Assembly (NCBI GenBank): GCA_046329535.1
Contig: JAXLUN010000011.1
Span: 1-64,000 of the forward strand
Reading direction: 5' to 3'
Length of the DNA: 64,000 nt
Source of the DNA: Bog-950 sp046329535
GTDB taxonomy: Bacteria; Bacteroidota; Bacteroidia; Chitinophagales; LD1
Shown here: positions 33,350 through 41,848 of the stretch, piece by piece
Layout: each line of letters begins with the position of its first letter
Numbering within the stretch: position 1 is the first letter of the stretch
The notes under the pieces: generated by a model
What the model was told of the DNA's origin: nothing
Database searches by the model: none
Seen by the model: only the letters and a program-made list of their open reading frames with translations
Made by a program: the position numbers and the translations under genes

Positions 33350-35155
33350 ATGAGTAACGGAAAAATTTTGCTGGAAGTGAAGAATTTGGTAACAGAATTC
33401 AAAACAGAAGATGGGTATGTAAAAGCCGTTAACGATATCAGTTTCAAACTCCATCGCGGAGAAACTATCGGTATTGTGGGTGAGTCAGGGTCTGGTAAGT
33501 CAGTAACATCCTTATCTGTGATGCGGTTAATTCCAAATCCTCCAGGTCGAATTGCTTCAGGAGAAATTCTTTTTCACCAAAAGGATGGTAGTATTATCGA
33601 TATTGCTAAGATTTCGGAGGAGGAAATGCGCAAGTATCGAGGCAATGAGATATCGATGATTTTTCAAGAACCCATGACATCGCTTAATCCGGTTTTTACT
33701 TGCGGAGAGCAAGTAATGGAGGCCATTATTCTGCACCAGAAAGTTACAAAAGAAAAGGCAACGGAAATTACCTTAAAGATGTTCGAAAAGGTGAAGCTAC
33801 CAAATCCGCAACGCATACTTGATGCATACCCGCATCAGCTATCAGGAGGGCAAAAGCAAAGAGTAATGATTGCAATGGCTATGAGTTGCAATCCATCTAT
33901 CCTCATTGCCGATGAACCTACAACTGCCTTGGACGTAACTGTTCAGGCAACCATTCTTGACTTAATGGCTCAACTAAAAGGTGAAATTGATAGCTCCATT
34001 ATGTTCATCACGCATGATCTTGGGGTAATTGCCGAAATTGCTGACCGGGTTTTAGTTATGTATAAAGGTAAAATTGTAGAGCAGGGCACTGTGCTTGAGA
34101 TTTTCGGAAATCCGCAACATCCATATACCAAAAGTTTATTAGCCTGCCGGCCACCATTGGGTAAGCGTTTAAGCAAGCTGCCAACAGTAGTTGATTTTAT
34201 GGAAGAAAAAGAGGATGGGACTGTGGTAGAAAAACATACTTCCGTTGCGGATGCCATCAATGCAGTTGTTATTTCAGATGAAGTTACTAAGGCGAGAAGA
34301 GAAAAAGTATTGCAGGGTAAGCCTATTTTACAACTGAAAAATGTGCAAACATGGTTTGGCACTTCCAAGAATTTCTTCGGTAAAACATTAGACTATGTGA
34401 AGGCAGTAGACGATGTGAGTTTTGATGTTTACGAAGGTGAGACTTTAGGATTGGTAGGAGAGTCAGGCTGTGGAAAGACAACTCTGGGAAGAACTATTTT
34501 AAGATTAGTTCCGGCACACGGAGGGGAAATAGTTTTTGACGGCAAGAATCTTTTGGACCTTGGACAGAAGGATATGATGAAGATGCGTGAGCACATGCAA
34601 ATTATCTTTCAGGACCCGTACTCCTCATTAAACCCTCGAATAACTATTGGCAGCGCCATCATGGAACCCATGACTGTTCATGGAATTTACAGTAATGAGA
34701 AGGAGCGCAAAGAGAAGGTGCTTGATTTATTGTCCAAGGTAAATATGAAGCCTGAACATTTTAATCGTTATCCTCATGAGTTTTCAGGTGGTCAACGTCA
34801 GCGTATTTGTATTGCCCGAGCTCTGGCGCTTAATCCTAAATTTATTATTTGCGATGAATCCGTTTCTGCACTTGATGTGTCGGTTCAGGCACAGGTATTA
34901 AACCTGCTAATACAACTAAGGGAGGAATTCAAGTTTACCTACATTTTTATCTCGCATGACTTATCAGTAGTGAAATTCATGAGCGACCGCATGGTGGTGA
35001 TGAATAAGGGCAAAGTAGAGGAGATGGGTATTAGTGATGAAATTTACAATAATCCTCAGCGTGAATACACGCAGAAATTGATAGCGGCTATCCCTAAAGG
35101 GGAACTCAGTGATATTCAGAAACGTATTGAAGCTGAAAAAGCCAGACTCAACTAA
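33350..35155 (+). CDS. Fused DppD-DppF type oligopeptide ABC transporter ATPase
   Basis: 601 residues containing two complete ABC ATPase domains. Domain 1 (about 1-270): Walker A GIVGESGSGKS, signature LSGGQKQRVM, Walker B ILIADEPTTALD. Domain 2 (about 325-590): LVGESGCGKTT, FSGGQRQRIC, FIICDESVSALD, then ISHDLSVVKFMSDRM. Each carries the oligopeptide-binding C-terminal extension (NPQHPYTKSLLACRPP; NPQREYTQKLIAAIPKG). This is the dipeptide/nickel/oligopeptide importer family with both ATPases on one chain, as in GsiA or YejF. No permease or binding protein is in the window. The PLP-enzyme gene follows 16 bases downstream. Confidence 0.92.
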   Translation: MSNGKILLEVKNLVTEFKTEDGYVKAVNDISFKLHRGETIGIVGESGSGKSVTSLSVMRLIPNPPGRIASGEILFHQKDGSIIDIAKISEEEMRKYRGNEISMIFQEPMTSLNPVFTCGEQVMEAIILHQKVTKEKATEITLKMFEKVKLPNPQRILDAYPHQLSGGQKQRVMIAMAMSCNPSILIADEPTTALDVTVQATILDLMAQLKGEIDSSIMFITHDLGVIAEIADRVLVMYKGKIVEQGTVLEIFGNPQHPYTKSLLACRPPLGKRLSKLPTVVDFMEEKEDGTVVEKHTSVADAINAVVISDEVTKARREKVLQGKPILQLKNVQTWFGTSKNFFGKTLDYVKAVDDVSFDVYEGETLGLVGESGCGKTTLGRTILRLVPAHGGEIVFDGKNLLDLGQKDMMKMREHMQIIFQDPYSSLNPRITIGSAIMEPMTVHGIYSNEKERKEKVLDLLSKVNMKPEHFNRYPHEFSGGQRQRICIARALALNPKFIICDESVSALDVSVQAQVLNLLIQLREEFKFTYIFISHDLSVVKFMSDRMVVMNKGKVEEMGISDEIYNNPQREYTQKLIAAIPKGELSDIQKRIEAEKARLN

Positions 35156-35171
35156 AGAATAACTTTCTCCG

Positions 35172-36335
35172 GTGGATATATCCTATATTCTGAATCATTT
35201 GGGAGAGGAGAGGAGTGAATACTATCATGCGGTATCACCTCCTGTTATTCAAACCAGTAATTTTTATTCTAAGACCGTAGCCGATTTGCGAAAAGCATTT
35301 ACGGATGAGAAGAATATCCATTTATATACCCGAGGTAATAACCCTACGGTAGAAATACTTCGCAAAAAGATTGCCGCCCTGGCTGGCGCTGAGGACGCAC
35401 TAATTTTTTCAAGTGGGGTGGCTGCGGTAGCAGCAGCTGTAATGAGCAACGTAAAAGCGGGTGACCATGTAATTTGCGTCAAGAAGCCTTACGGCTGGAC
35501 GAATAAGCTATTGACCAAGTATCTGGCCCAATACGGAGTTCAATCCACCATGGTTGACGGGACAGAGGTAGCAAATTTTGAAAGCGCAATACGCGATGAT
35601 ACCCGACTGATATTTCTCGAATCCCCCAACTCTTTCACTTTTGAGATTCAGGATCTGGCAGCTGTAGTCCAATTGGCAAAAGCAAGAAATATTGTTACTG
35701 TTATAGATAATTCCTATTGCACTTCATTAGGTCAACGATGTATTGAACTCGGCATTGATATCGAAGTTCATTCGGCTACCAAGTATTATAGCGGGCATAG
35801 TGATGTTGTGGCTGGCTATCTGATTAGTAACAAAGAAATGTGTGACAGGATATTCGCATCAGAGCTACTAAATCTTGGCGCTATTATCTCGCCTAACGAT
35901 GCTTGGCTTATGCTTCGCAGTTTGAGAACTCTTCCTATTCGTTTAGAAAGAATAAAAGCTACTACTGAAAAAATTGTCGATTGGCTGGTTCATCACCCGC
36001 AGGTTGAGAAAGTAATTTATCCATTTTTAAAATCATTTCCTCAATATGAACTTGCACAAAAACAGATGTTGTGGTGTGGGGGTTTATTCAGTGCACAAAT
36101 TAAGGCCGATAGCGTTGAGCAGATAGAACTTTTCTGTGATAGTTTGCAGCGTTTTCTGATGGCGGTTAGTTGGGGTGGACATGAATCTTTGATTATGCCT
36201 GCGTGTAGTTTTTTTCCTAAAGGCAAACATGATTCTTCTGTTTTTCCTTTCAATTTAATTCGGTTTTATATTGGGTTAGAAGATGTGGAAATCTTAACGG
36301 AAGATTTGAAACAAGCATTCGCAAAAATCGAATAA
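35172..36335 (+). CDS. Cys/Met metabolism PLP-dependent enzyme
   Basis: 387 residues, starting at a GTG (35172); no ATG is near. Fold-type I PLP enzyme of the cystathionine gamma-synthase / methionine gamma-lyase family. Motifs: HAVSPPVIQTSNFYS, LYTRGNNPTVEILRKKIAALAGAEDALIFSSGVAAVAAA, TVIDNSYCTS, and the PLP Lys204 in VHSATKYYSGHSDVVAGY. The exact reaction (elimination, replacement or sulfhydrylation) cannot be told from sequence. It probably belongs to one transcript with the ABC ATPase and the LRR gene, which starts 7 bases after its stop. Confidence 0.9.
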   Translation: MDISYILNHLGEERSEYYHAVSPPVIQTSNFYSKTVADLRKAFTDEKNIHLYTRGNNPTVEILRKKIAALAGAEDALIFSSGVAAVAAAVMSNVKAGDHVICVKKPYGWTNKLLTKYLAQYGVQSTMVDGTEVANFESAIRDDTRLIFLESPNSFTFEIQDLAAVVQLAKARNIVTVIDNSYCTSLGQRCIELGIDIEVHSATKYYSGHSDVVAGYLISNKEMCDRIFASELLNLGAIISPNDAWLMLRSLRTLPIRLERIKATTEKIVDWLVHHPQVEKVIYPFLKSFPQYELAQKQMLWCGGLFSAQIKADSVEQIELFCDSLQRFLMAVSWGGHESLIMPACSFFPKGKHDSSVFPFNLIRFYIGLEDVEILTEDLKQAFAKIE

Positions 36336-36342
36336 TTGAATC

Positions 36343-37026
36343 ATGAGATTGAAATTTATTTTCTTGATTTTAACCGGAATACTTTCGGTTCAATTATATG
36401 CCACTGATTATACCTCGTTAACTGAAGCGCTTAAAAACCCTGCTGCTGTAAAATCGCTTAATCTTAGTGGTAAAGGTCTAACTGCCCTGTCAGAGAGCAT
36501 TGGTAAGTTGACAAATCTTGAAAGATTGAATCTCTCCTCCAATAAACTAACTAACCTGCCTAAGGCTCTTTATACACTTAAAAAGCTGAAGTATCTAAAC
36601 CTTACAGGTAATCTACTTACCGTAATTCCTTCGACTATTGCTAATTTTAAAAATTTGCAAGAACTGGAGATAGGATTCAATAAATTATCTGTTCTGCCCA
36701 AAGAAATCGGCTTGCTTAACAGACTTAATCGTTTGGTAGCAGCTAAAAATAATTTGAAATCTTTACCTGCAGAGATGGGACAGCTTGGCATGTTGGAAAT
36801 TGTAGACTTATCATACAATCTATTTCCCTCTCTTCCCTTGGCTTTAACTAGTATCAGGAGCCTTAAAACTCTCGATATGAGTTTTAATAAATCATTGAGC
36901 AGCTTTCCGGCAGAGATTAAGAATCTTTCTTCACTACGCTTACTAAATTTTAAGAATACACAAATAGCAACTAAGCAAGTTGATGATCTTACATGGCTTA
37001 TTCCTGATTGCCAGATAATGCTGTAG
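36343..37026 (+). CDS. Secreted leucine-rich-repeat protein
   Basis: 227 residues with a signal peptide (ending VQLYA). About seven LRRs of 23 residues follow with the pattern LxxLxxLxLxxNxLxxLPxxI (LTNLERLNLSSNKLTNLP, LKKLKYLNLTGNLLTVIP, LKTLDMSFNKSLSSFP). It ends in a short cap (DLTWLIPDCQIML). It is probably a periplasmic or surface protein-binding scaffold. The binding partner is unknown. It is within a rightward gene run. Confidence 0.88.
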   Translation: MRLKFIFLILTGILSVQLYATDYTSLTEALKNPAAVKSLNLSGKGLTALSESIGKLTNLERLNLSSNKLTNLPKALYTLKKLKYLNLTGNLLTVIPSTIANFKNLQELEIGFNKLSVLPKEIGLLNRLNRLVAAKNNLKSLPAEMGQLGMLEIVDLSYNLFPSLPLALTSIRSLKTLDMSFNKSLSSFPAEIKNLSSLRLLNFKNTQIATKQVDDLTWLIPDCQIML

Positions 37027-37059
37027 GTAACCGAAAAATTCTTCTTTATATTTATTTCC

Positions 37060-38331
37060 ATGAATGAAAAACTCCTTCACTTCATCTGGAAATACCGTTT
37101 GTTTAATTCAGGTAATCTGGAAACTACCGAAGGAGAACCTATTGAAATAATTCAATCGGGTTTGTATAATACAGATGCCGGACCTGACTTTTTAAACGCC
37201 AAAATCAGAATTGGTCAAACGATTTGGGCAGGGAATATTGAACTACATATACAATCCTCCGATTGGTTCTTACACCAGCACGATTTAAATCAATCTTATA
37301 ATAACGTAATACTCCATGTGGTGCATCAAATTAATGGTCCGCAAGCTACAAGAGCCAATGGGGAGTTGTTGCCAACCTTAGCGCTCAAGAATCATATGAA
37401 TGAAAAGACGCTCAGTCGGTACGAGGAATTACAAAAGAATAAACAATGGATTCCTTGTTCTCATCATTTTCGTGAAGCAGATGCTTTTACCCGCGATAGT
37501 TTTTTAGAGAGACTGGCAACTGAGAGGCTGGAAACAAAAGTAGAGGCCGTTAATAATCTTTTGCACCAGTGTCAAAATGATTGGGAAAATGTCATGTTTC
37601 AAACCATTGCGGGATACCTGGGAACCAGTATTAATAAGCAACCATTTTTACAATTGGCTCAATCACTGCCCGTTAATCTTTGGGCTAAATATCAAAGCGA
37701 TAAAATTCAAATGGAAGCTTTAGTTTTTGGTCAGGCCGGCCTTTTGGAGCAAAACTATGAGGATGAACATCCCAATCAACTTCGTAAAGAATATCAATAT
37801 CTGAAAAGGCTGCATCAACTCGAGCCTTTTCCCAAGCATATCTGGAAGTTCTTGCGCCTCAGACCTTCAAATTTTCCTACCATCCGGTTAGCTCAATTAG
37901 CGGCTCTCATGAGCAAAGAAGTGAAGCTTTTTGCTGTGATTTTATCCGCTCAAAACGTACAAGATATTCACCGTTTTTTAAACTTAGAAGTTTCTGAATA
38001 CTGGCAACAGCACTACCAGTTTGATAAATACTCCGCTAAAGTGAATAGTCATTTAGGAGATACTATGAAGAATGTTTTATTGATTAATGCTGTAGCGCCA
38101 GTGCTTTTTGCCTATGGCAAATACAAGGATGATGAAATATACTGTACCAGGGCGGAACAATTGTTAGAAACCTGTGCTCCGGAAAGTAATTCAATCATAG
38201 ACGGATGGAGTCATCTTAACTTGAAGGCTTCAAATGCCAGCCAAACACAGTCTTTGTTACAACTGAAAAAGGAATACTGCGATAAATTCAAATGTTTAGA
38301 CTGTGGCATTGGTGTCAGTATTTTGAAATAA
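37060..38331 (+). CDS. DUF2851 family protein
   Basis: 423 residues. Typical DUF2851 start MNEKLLHFIWKYRLFN and TDAGPDFLNAKIRIGQTIWAGNIELHIQSSDWFLHQH, with His/Asp-rich segments that suggest a metal-dependent nuclease-like core, though no activity is known. The C-terminus has a Cys cluster (EYCDKFKCLDCGIG). The family is conserved in Bacteroidota and often sits next to a PspC-domain gene, as here (34 bases downstream). Confidence 0.9.
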   Translation: MNEKLLHFIWKYRLFNSGNLETTEGEPIEIIQSGLYNTDAGPDFLNAKIRIGQTIWAGNIELHIQSSDWFLHQHDLNQSYNNVILHVVHQINGPQATRANGELLPTLALKNHMNEKTLSRYEELQKNKQWIPCSHHFREADAFTRDSFLERLATERLETKVEAVNNLLHQCQNDWENVMFQTIAGYLGTSINKQPFLQLAQSLPVNLWAKYQSDKIQMEALVFGQAGLLEQNYEDEHPNQLRKEYQYLKRLHQLEPFPKHIWKFLRLRPSNFPTIRLAQLAALMSKEVKLFAVILSAQNVQDIHRFLNLEVSEYWQQHYQFDKYSAKVNSHLGDTMKNVLLINAVAPVLFAYGKYKDDEIYCTRAEQLLETCAPESNSIIDGWSHLNLKASNASQTQSLLQLKKEYCDKFKCLDCGIGVSILK

Positions 38332-38365
38332 TATTTGACTATATTCGGAAACAAAACAAGTCGGT

Positions 38366-38593
38366 ATGTTACAGGTAGAATCTTTCAAATTCTTAGTAGA
38401 GTCGAATGTTTTTGGCGTTTGTGAGCGTATCGGGGAGAAGCTTCAAATGCCAGCGAGAGATATTCGTATGTTCTTTATTTATGCTAGTTGTTTAACTATT
38501 GGCTCTCCTGTTATTGTATATATGATACTTGCTTTTTGGGTAAAACTAAAAGACTCTATAAAAGGTAAGCGCAGTCCTGTCTGGGATTTTTAG
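38366..38593 (+). CDS. PspC-domain small membrane protein
   Basis: 75 residues. FGVCERIGEKLQMPARDIRMFFIYASCLTIGSPVIVYMILAFWVK has the PspC pattern (GVCxxxxxxxxxxxxxxR followed by one to two membrane segments). Family members are linked to envelope-stress responses, but in Bacteroidota this is an inference. It follows DUF2851. Confidence 0.82.
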   Translation: MLQVESFKFLVESNVFGVCERIGEKLQMPARDIRMFFIYASCLTIGSPVIVYMILAFWVKLKDSIKGKRSPVWDF

Positions 38594-38597
38594 TTCT

Positions 38598-39761
38598 CTA
38601 TTTACCCTCGTTCCGCATCCCCTTATCCTGTTCATATCGTAAGCCAAACTGAATGAACATACCAATACCATACGGCTTGCCTTTTTGCACTTCCCGTTTA
38701 AAGTAATAGTTTTTATCACCAATACAGGTTCCGGTGCAAATGTTCTTCGTAATCAGATAATTCTTGCCCGTAGTGGTTATGCTGTTTTTCCTTAATCCGG
38801 CATAGGCGCGGTCAATACTTTGGCTAAAAGTAGAATCTGAAACAAGACCGTTTCTCAAAGCCGCCCCCATACCATAGGCAAACATGGCCGTGCAGGAACT
38901 TTCTATCCAGTTTCCAGGTTCATTTTTCCGTACCGGCAATTGATACCAATGCCCGGTTTGTTTATCCTGCAATTCGGGGAGATGAAGAATCATTTCTTTC
39001 AAGTAGCTTGCAATTTCATTCCGGTATAGGTTGTCGTTCGGCAAAATTTCCAGGGCATCGCTTAGGGTTACTACAATCCAGCCATTTCCACGGCCCCATA
39101 TTTCTTTGCTTCTGCGGGTGGTTTTATCGGCCCAGTTCATTTGGCTGCAAAAGGTGCAATGTGTTTTATTGTCGCTATCCCAGCCATGATACCACAGGCC
39201 CCATTCTTTATCCTGAAGTTTATCGCGGTGTAAGCGAAACTGCTTCATAAACTCATCCAGATATTTTGAATCGCCCGTTGCCTGATACATGGTCAGCAGA
39301 AACTCACCAATCATAAACATGGTATCGTCCCACAACTCGGTAAACAGCATGAGATGCGAAACCGCTCCATCGCTAGTGCGCTTTATTTTCAGATAATCGG
39401 CATAAATCTTTTCGGCTTTAGTTTTATACTTATCGTCTTTGGTAACCTGATATAAAAAGGCCATGCCTAAACCCGATGCTACCGAGTTCGGGGTCTTTCC
39501 ATTGGCGTATGCATAGTTTTTATCCATCGCCTTTTTAATGTAATTAAAATACACCTGTTTTTGCTCAGCGGGAGCATAGTTGTATTGTTTAACCATTGTA
39601 TTCAGCAAGGCGGCATTTTGCCAGTTCCAGGTGTAACGGTTTGCCCGCAAATACGATTCCCGGGCAAACACATCGAGGCTATCGACCCAGGTTTGAGAAA
39701 ACGATGAAAAGTAACAGAGCATTAGAACGGTCAGCAGGAAACTTTGTATCGGGCTTTTCAT
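38598..39761 (-). CDS. Unsaturated glucuronyl/rhamnogalacturonyl hydrolase (GH88/GH105 type)
   Basis: About 387 residues from the ATG at 39761, which begins a good signal peptide (SFLLTVLMLCYFSSFSQ). An upstream in-frame ATG at 39806 adds 15 residues. The (alpha/alpha)6-barrel features include LFTELWDDTMFMIGEFLL, with the catalytic Asp region, IWGRGNGWIVVTLSDALEILP, GHWYQLPV and GNWIESSCTAMFAYGMGAALRNG. Such enzymes remove the unsaturated uronic acid left by pectin or glycosaminoglycan lyases. No lyase or SusCD pair is nearby. The 5' end is close to the divergent SUMF1-fold gene (70 bases). Confidence 0.9.
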   Translation of the reverse strand: MKSPIQSFLLTVLMLCYFSSFSQTWVDSLDVFARESYLRANRYTWNWQNAALLNTMVKQYNYAPAEQKQVYFNYIKKAMDKNYAYANGKTPNSVASGLGMAFLYQVTKDDKYKTKAEKIYADYLKIKRTSDGAVSHLMLFTELWDDTMFMIGEFLLTMYQATGDSKYLDEFMKQFRLHRDKLQDKEWGLWYHGWDSDNKTHCTFCSQMNWADKTTRRSKEIWGRGNGWIVVTLSDALEILPNDNLYRNEIASYLKEMILHLPELQDKQTGHWYQLPVRKNEPGNWIESSCTAMFAYGMGAALRNGLVSDSTFSQSIDRAYAGLRKNSITTTGKNYLITKNICTGTCIGDKNYYFKREVQKGKPYGIGMFIQFGLRYEQDKGMRNEGK

Positions 39762-39830
39762 GAACAGCAATAGATTGGTTATTATTAATCTTTGAAAGTT
39801 AAACATATTAAAAGCACACTAAGCCAGATA

Positions 39831-40568
39831 ATGAACCGTCCAATTATAACCATCCTCATCAGTTCGTTCTTGTTGCTGTCTTTCAATTCGCCCCGGGTAC
39901 AGGAACCGGAAATGGTTTATGTGGAAGGTGGTTCGTTTACCATGGGTAGTAATACCGGTGAAAAGAATGAGCAGCCGCCTCATGTTGTTCAGCTGAATTC
40001 GTTTTACATAGCTAAGTATGAAGTAACACAGGCCACCTGGCAAAGTGTAATGGGGAACAATCCTTCTTATTTTTCTGCTTGTGCCGACTGCCCGGCCGAG
40101 GAGGTAACGCCTGACAATATAGATACGTTTTTGGTGCGGCTGAATCAGTTAACCGGTAAGCACTACCGTTTACCTACCGAAGCAGAATGGGAGTATGCCG
40201 CTTCGGGAGGCAATAAAAGCATGCACTACCGATACAGCGGCAGTAACAGCCTGGAGGAAGTAGCCTGGTATGCCCGTAATGCCGATAACAAAACTCACCC
40301 CGTTGGGCAGAAAAAGCCGAACGAACTGGGCTTGTACGACATGAGCGGCAATGTGTGGGAACTGTGTCGCGATTGGTGGAATCCGGATTACTATAAGCAT
40401 ACCACCAAGGAGAATCCGGTGAATACGAAGAAGGCCATTTTCAGAGTAGCCAGAGGCGGGTCGTGGCGGAGTGAAGAATACCGTTGCTATAACCAGGCAC
40501 GTAACCGGAATGTGCCCGACCATCATAAACAAAATGGAGGATTGCGTTTAGTGTTAGACGTATTGTGA
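39831..40568 (+). CDS. SUMF1/formylglycine-generating-enzyme fold protein lacking one active-site Cys
   Basis: About 245 residues from the ATG at 39831; the frame extends to a TTG at 39792 without family resemblance. Signal peptide (ILISSFLLLSFNS), then the FGE-sulfatase fold: MVYVEGGSFTMGSNTGEKNEQPPHVVQLNSFYI, YEVTQATWQSVMGNNPS, RLPTEAEWEYAASGG, GLYDMSGNVWELCRDWW, ARGGSWRSEEYRCYNQARNRN, NGGLRLVLD. In true formylglycine-generating enzymes the GGS segment carries two copper-binding Cys eight and three residues after it. Here the first is Ser and only the second remains, so sulfatase maturation is doubtful. No sulfatase gene is nearby. T9SS GldK proteins share the fold. Confidence 0.88.
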   Translation: MNRPIITILISSFLLLSFNSPRVQEPEMVYVEGGSFTMGSNTGEKNEQPPHVVQLNSFYIAKYEVTQATWQSVMGNNPSYFSACADCPAEEVTPDNIDTFLVRLNQLTGKHYRLPTEAEWEYAASGGNKSMHYRYSGSNSLEEVAWYARNADNKTHPVGQKKPNELGLYDMSGNVWELCRDWWNPDYYKHTTKENPVNTKKAIFRVARGGSWRSEEYRCYNQARNRNVPDHHKQNGGLRLVLDVL

Positions 40569-40594
40569 AATTGGTGGTTTCTATAATAAAAAAC

Positions 40595-40621
40595 GGAGAA
40601 TGCTTTTATCAAACATTCTCC
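40595..40621. terminator. Hairpin terminator between the SUMF1-fold gene and tRNA-Leu
   Basis: 8-bp stem GGAGAATG (40595-40602) with 40614-40621 and an 11-base loop. On the minus strand it is followed by CGTTTTTTATT, so it should end the tRNA-Leu transcript. It may also work for the plus-strand gene. Confidence 0.7.
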
Positions 40622-40626
40622 TTTAG

Positions 40627-40710
40627 TGCCCGAAGGGAGATTCGAACTCCCACACCCTTTCGGGCGCTACCACCTCAAAGTAGTGCGTCTACCAGTTTCG
40701 CCATCCGGGC
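40627..40710 (-). tRNA. tRNA-Leu (anticodon GAG)
   Basis: 84-nt class II tRNA. The 7-bp acceptor stem GCCCGGA pairs with TTCGGGC (one G-U), with discriminator A and no encoded CCA. D-arm GGCGAAACTGGTAGACGC, anticodon stem CTACT/GGTAG with loop TTGAGGT giving GAG (minus strand of 40674-40676), long variable arm GCGCCCGAAAGGGTGT, T-arm with GTTCGAATC. It reads CUC and CUU leucine codons. It has its own promoter and terminator. Confidence 0.97.
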
Positions 40711-40722
40711 TTTGAGAGGGCG

Positions 40723-40751
40723 CAAATATAGAATAGAATTGTTTTCAGCAA
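40723..40751 (-). promoter_or_regulatory. Promoter of tRNA-Leu
   Basis: Minus strand TTTG (TTG 40751-40749), 18-base spacer, TATATTTG (40730-40723), 12 bases before the mature tRNA 5' end. Confidence 0.75.
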
Positions 40752-40752
40752 A

Positions 40753-41793
40753 CTATTTGTCTTTGCCTTTTTGAAGCGTAAAGGCAAAGGTGGTGCCTAC
40801 CCCTACCGTGCTGCGAACATTAATGGTTTGGTGGTGTGCTTCTAAGATGTGTTTCACAATAGCTAATCCTAATCCGGTTCCCCCCTGTTCCCTTGACCGG
40901 TGTTTGTCTATTCGGTAAAAGCGCTCAAAAAGTCTGGGTAAATGTTCTTCTGCAATCCCAATTCCGTTATCGGTAATTTCGGTGAGTATGTTCTCATCCA
41001 TATCGTAAAAACCGGCTAAGGTTTCTCCGTTCTCCTTACCATACTTTACCGAGTTCACCACCAGGTTGGTAATTACCTGACGAATCTTTTCCTTATCGGC
41101 ATTGACATAAAATGGCTTGTCGCTGTTTTTCTTAATACTGAAATTGATATTCCTCTTTTTCGCCCGAAATTCCTGTGCTTCAAAAACCTCCTTCACTAAT
41201 TTGTGCATATCAAAGCTTTCCTTTACCACCGATACCTCTCCCCGTTCCAGGCGCGATATTTCATCCAGGTCATCGACCAGATTACTCAGTCGGTCTACAC
41301 TTTTAGAAGTTCTATCCAGAAATTGCTGCGCAATTTTGGGGTTTTCCATGGCGCCATCCAGCAAGGTGTGAACGTAACCCTGTATATTAAAAAGAGGCGT
41401 TTTCAATTCATGCGACAGGTTACCCAAAAACTCTTTTCTAAACCGCTCCATCCGTTTCAGTTCTTCAATTTCCTGACTCTTGTTAGTGACCCAATCCTGC
41501 ACCTGAGTTTCCATTTCGCGCAACGGGTCATCGCCAAAGGTATCTCCAATAGACTCCTTTAAACTTTTGCTCAGTTTAAACTGATGAATAATTTTATATA
41601 CCAGCTTGACACGCTTGCGCAGGTAGATATCTACCACATAGTATATCAGCAAGTAGGAGAGGAAGAATGAAATTGAAAATAGAATGACAAAATGCAGCCA
41701 GGACTGAATAAAGTAGATATCAACCACACTGATTACTGTGGCCAGCAGAAGGGATATAATAAGGGTAATGTTTCCGGTAGATAGCCTGTCCAA
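40753..41793 (-). CDS. PhoR-like sensor histidine kinase
   Basis: 346 residues. Two membrane spans at the N-terminus (about 9-27 and 34-57) with almost no periplasmic loop, then a basic linker. HisKA with FLGNLSHELKTPLFNIQGYVH (His near 128), HATPase with NLVVNSVKYG, ITDNGIGIAEEHLPRLFERFYRID, GTGLGLAIVKHIL. The close spacing of spans suggests it senses membrane or cytoplasmic state rather than a periplasmic ligand. No response regulator is adjacent. In Bacteroidota kinases of this form partner PhoB-type regulators encoded elsewhere. Confidence 0.92.
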   Translation of the reverse strand: MDRLSTGNITLIISLLLATVISVVDIYFIQSWLHFVILFSISFFLSYLLIYYVVDIYLRKRVKLVYKIIHQFKLSKSLKESIGDTFGDDPLREMETQVQDWVTNKSQEIEELKRMERFRKEFLGNLSHELKTPLFNIQGYVHTLLDGAMENPKIAQQFLDRTSKSVDRLSNLVDDLDEISRLERGEVSVVKESFDMHKLVKEVFEAQEFRAKKRNINFSIKKNSDKPFYVNADKEKIRQVITNLVVNSVKYGKENGETLAGFYDMDENILTEITDNGIGIAEEHLPRLFERFYRIDKHRSREQGGTGLGLAIVKHILEAHHQTINVRSTVGVGTTFAFTLQKGKDK

Positions 41794-41848
41794 GGTATAT
41801 ATAAATTAAAGTAAGCAAATTGGGGTCAGTTAAGTGCAAGCATAATTA

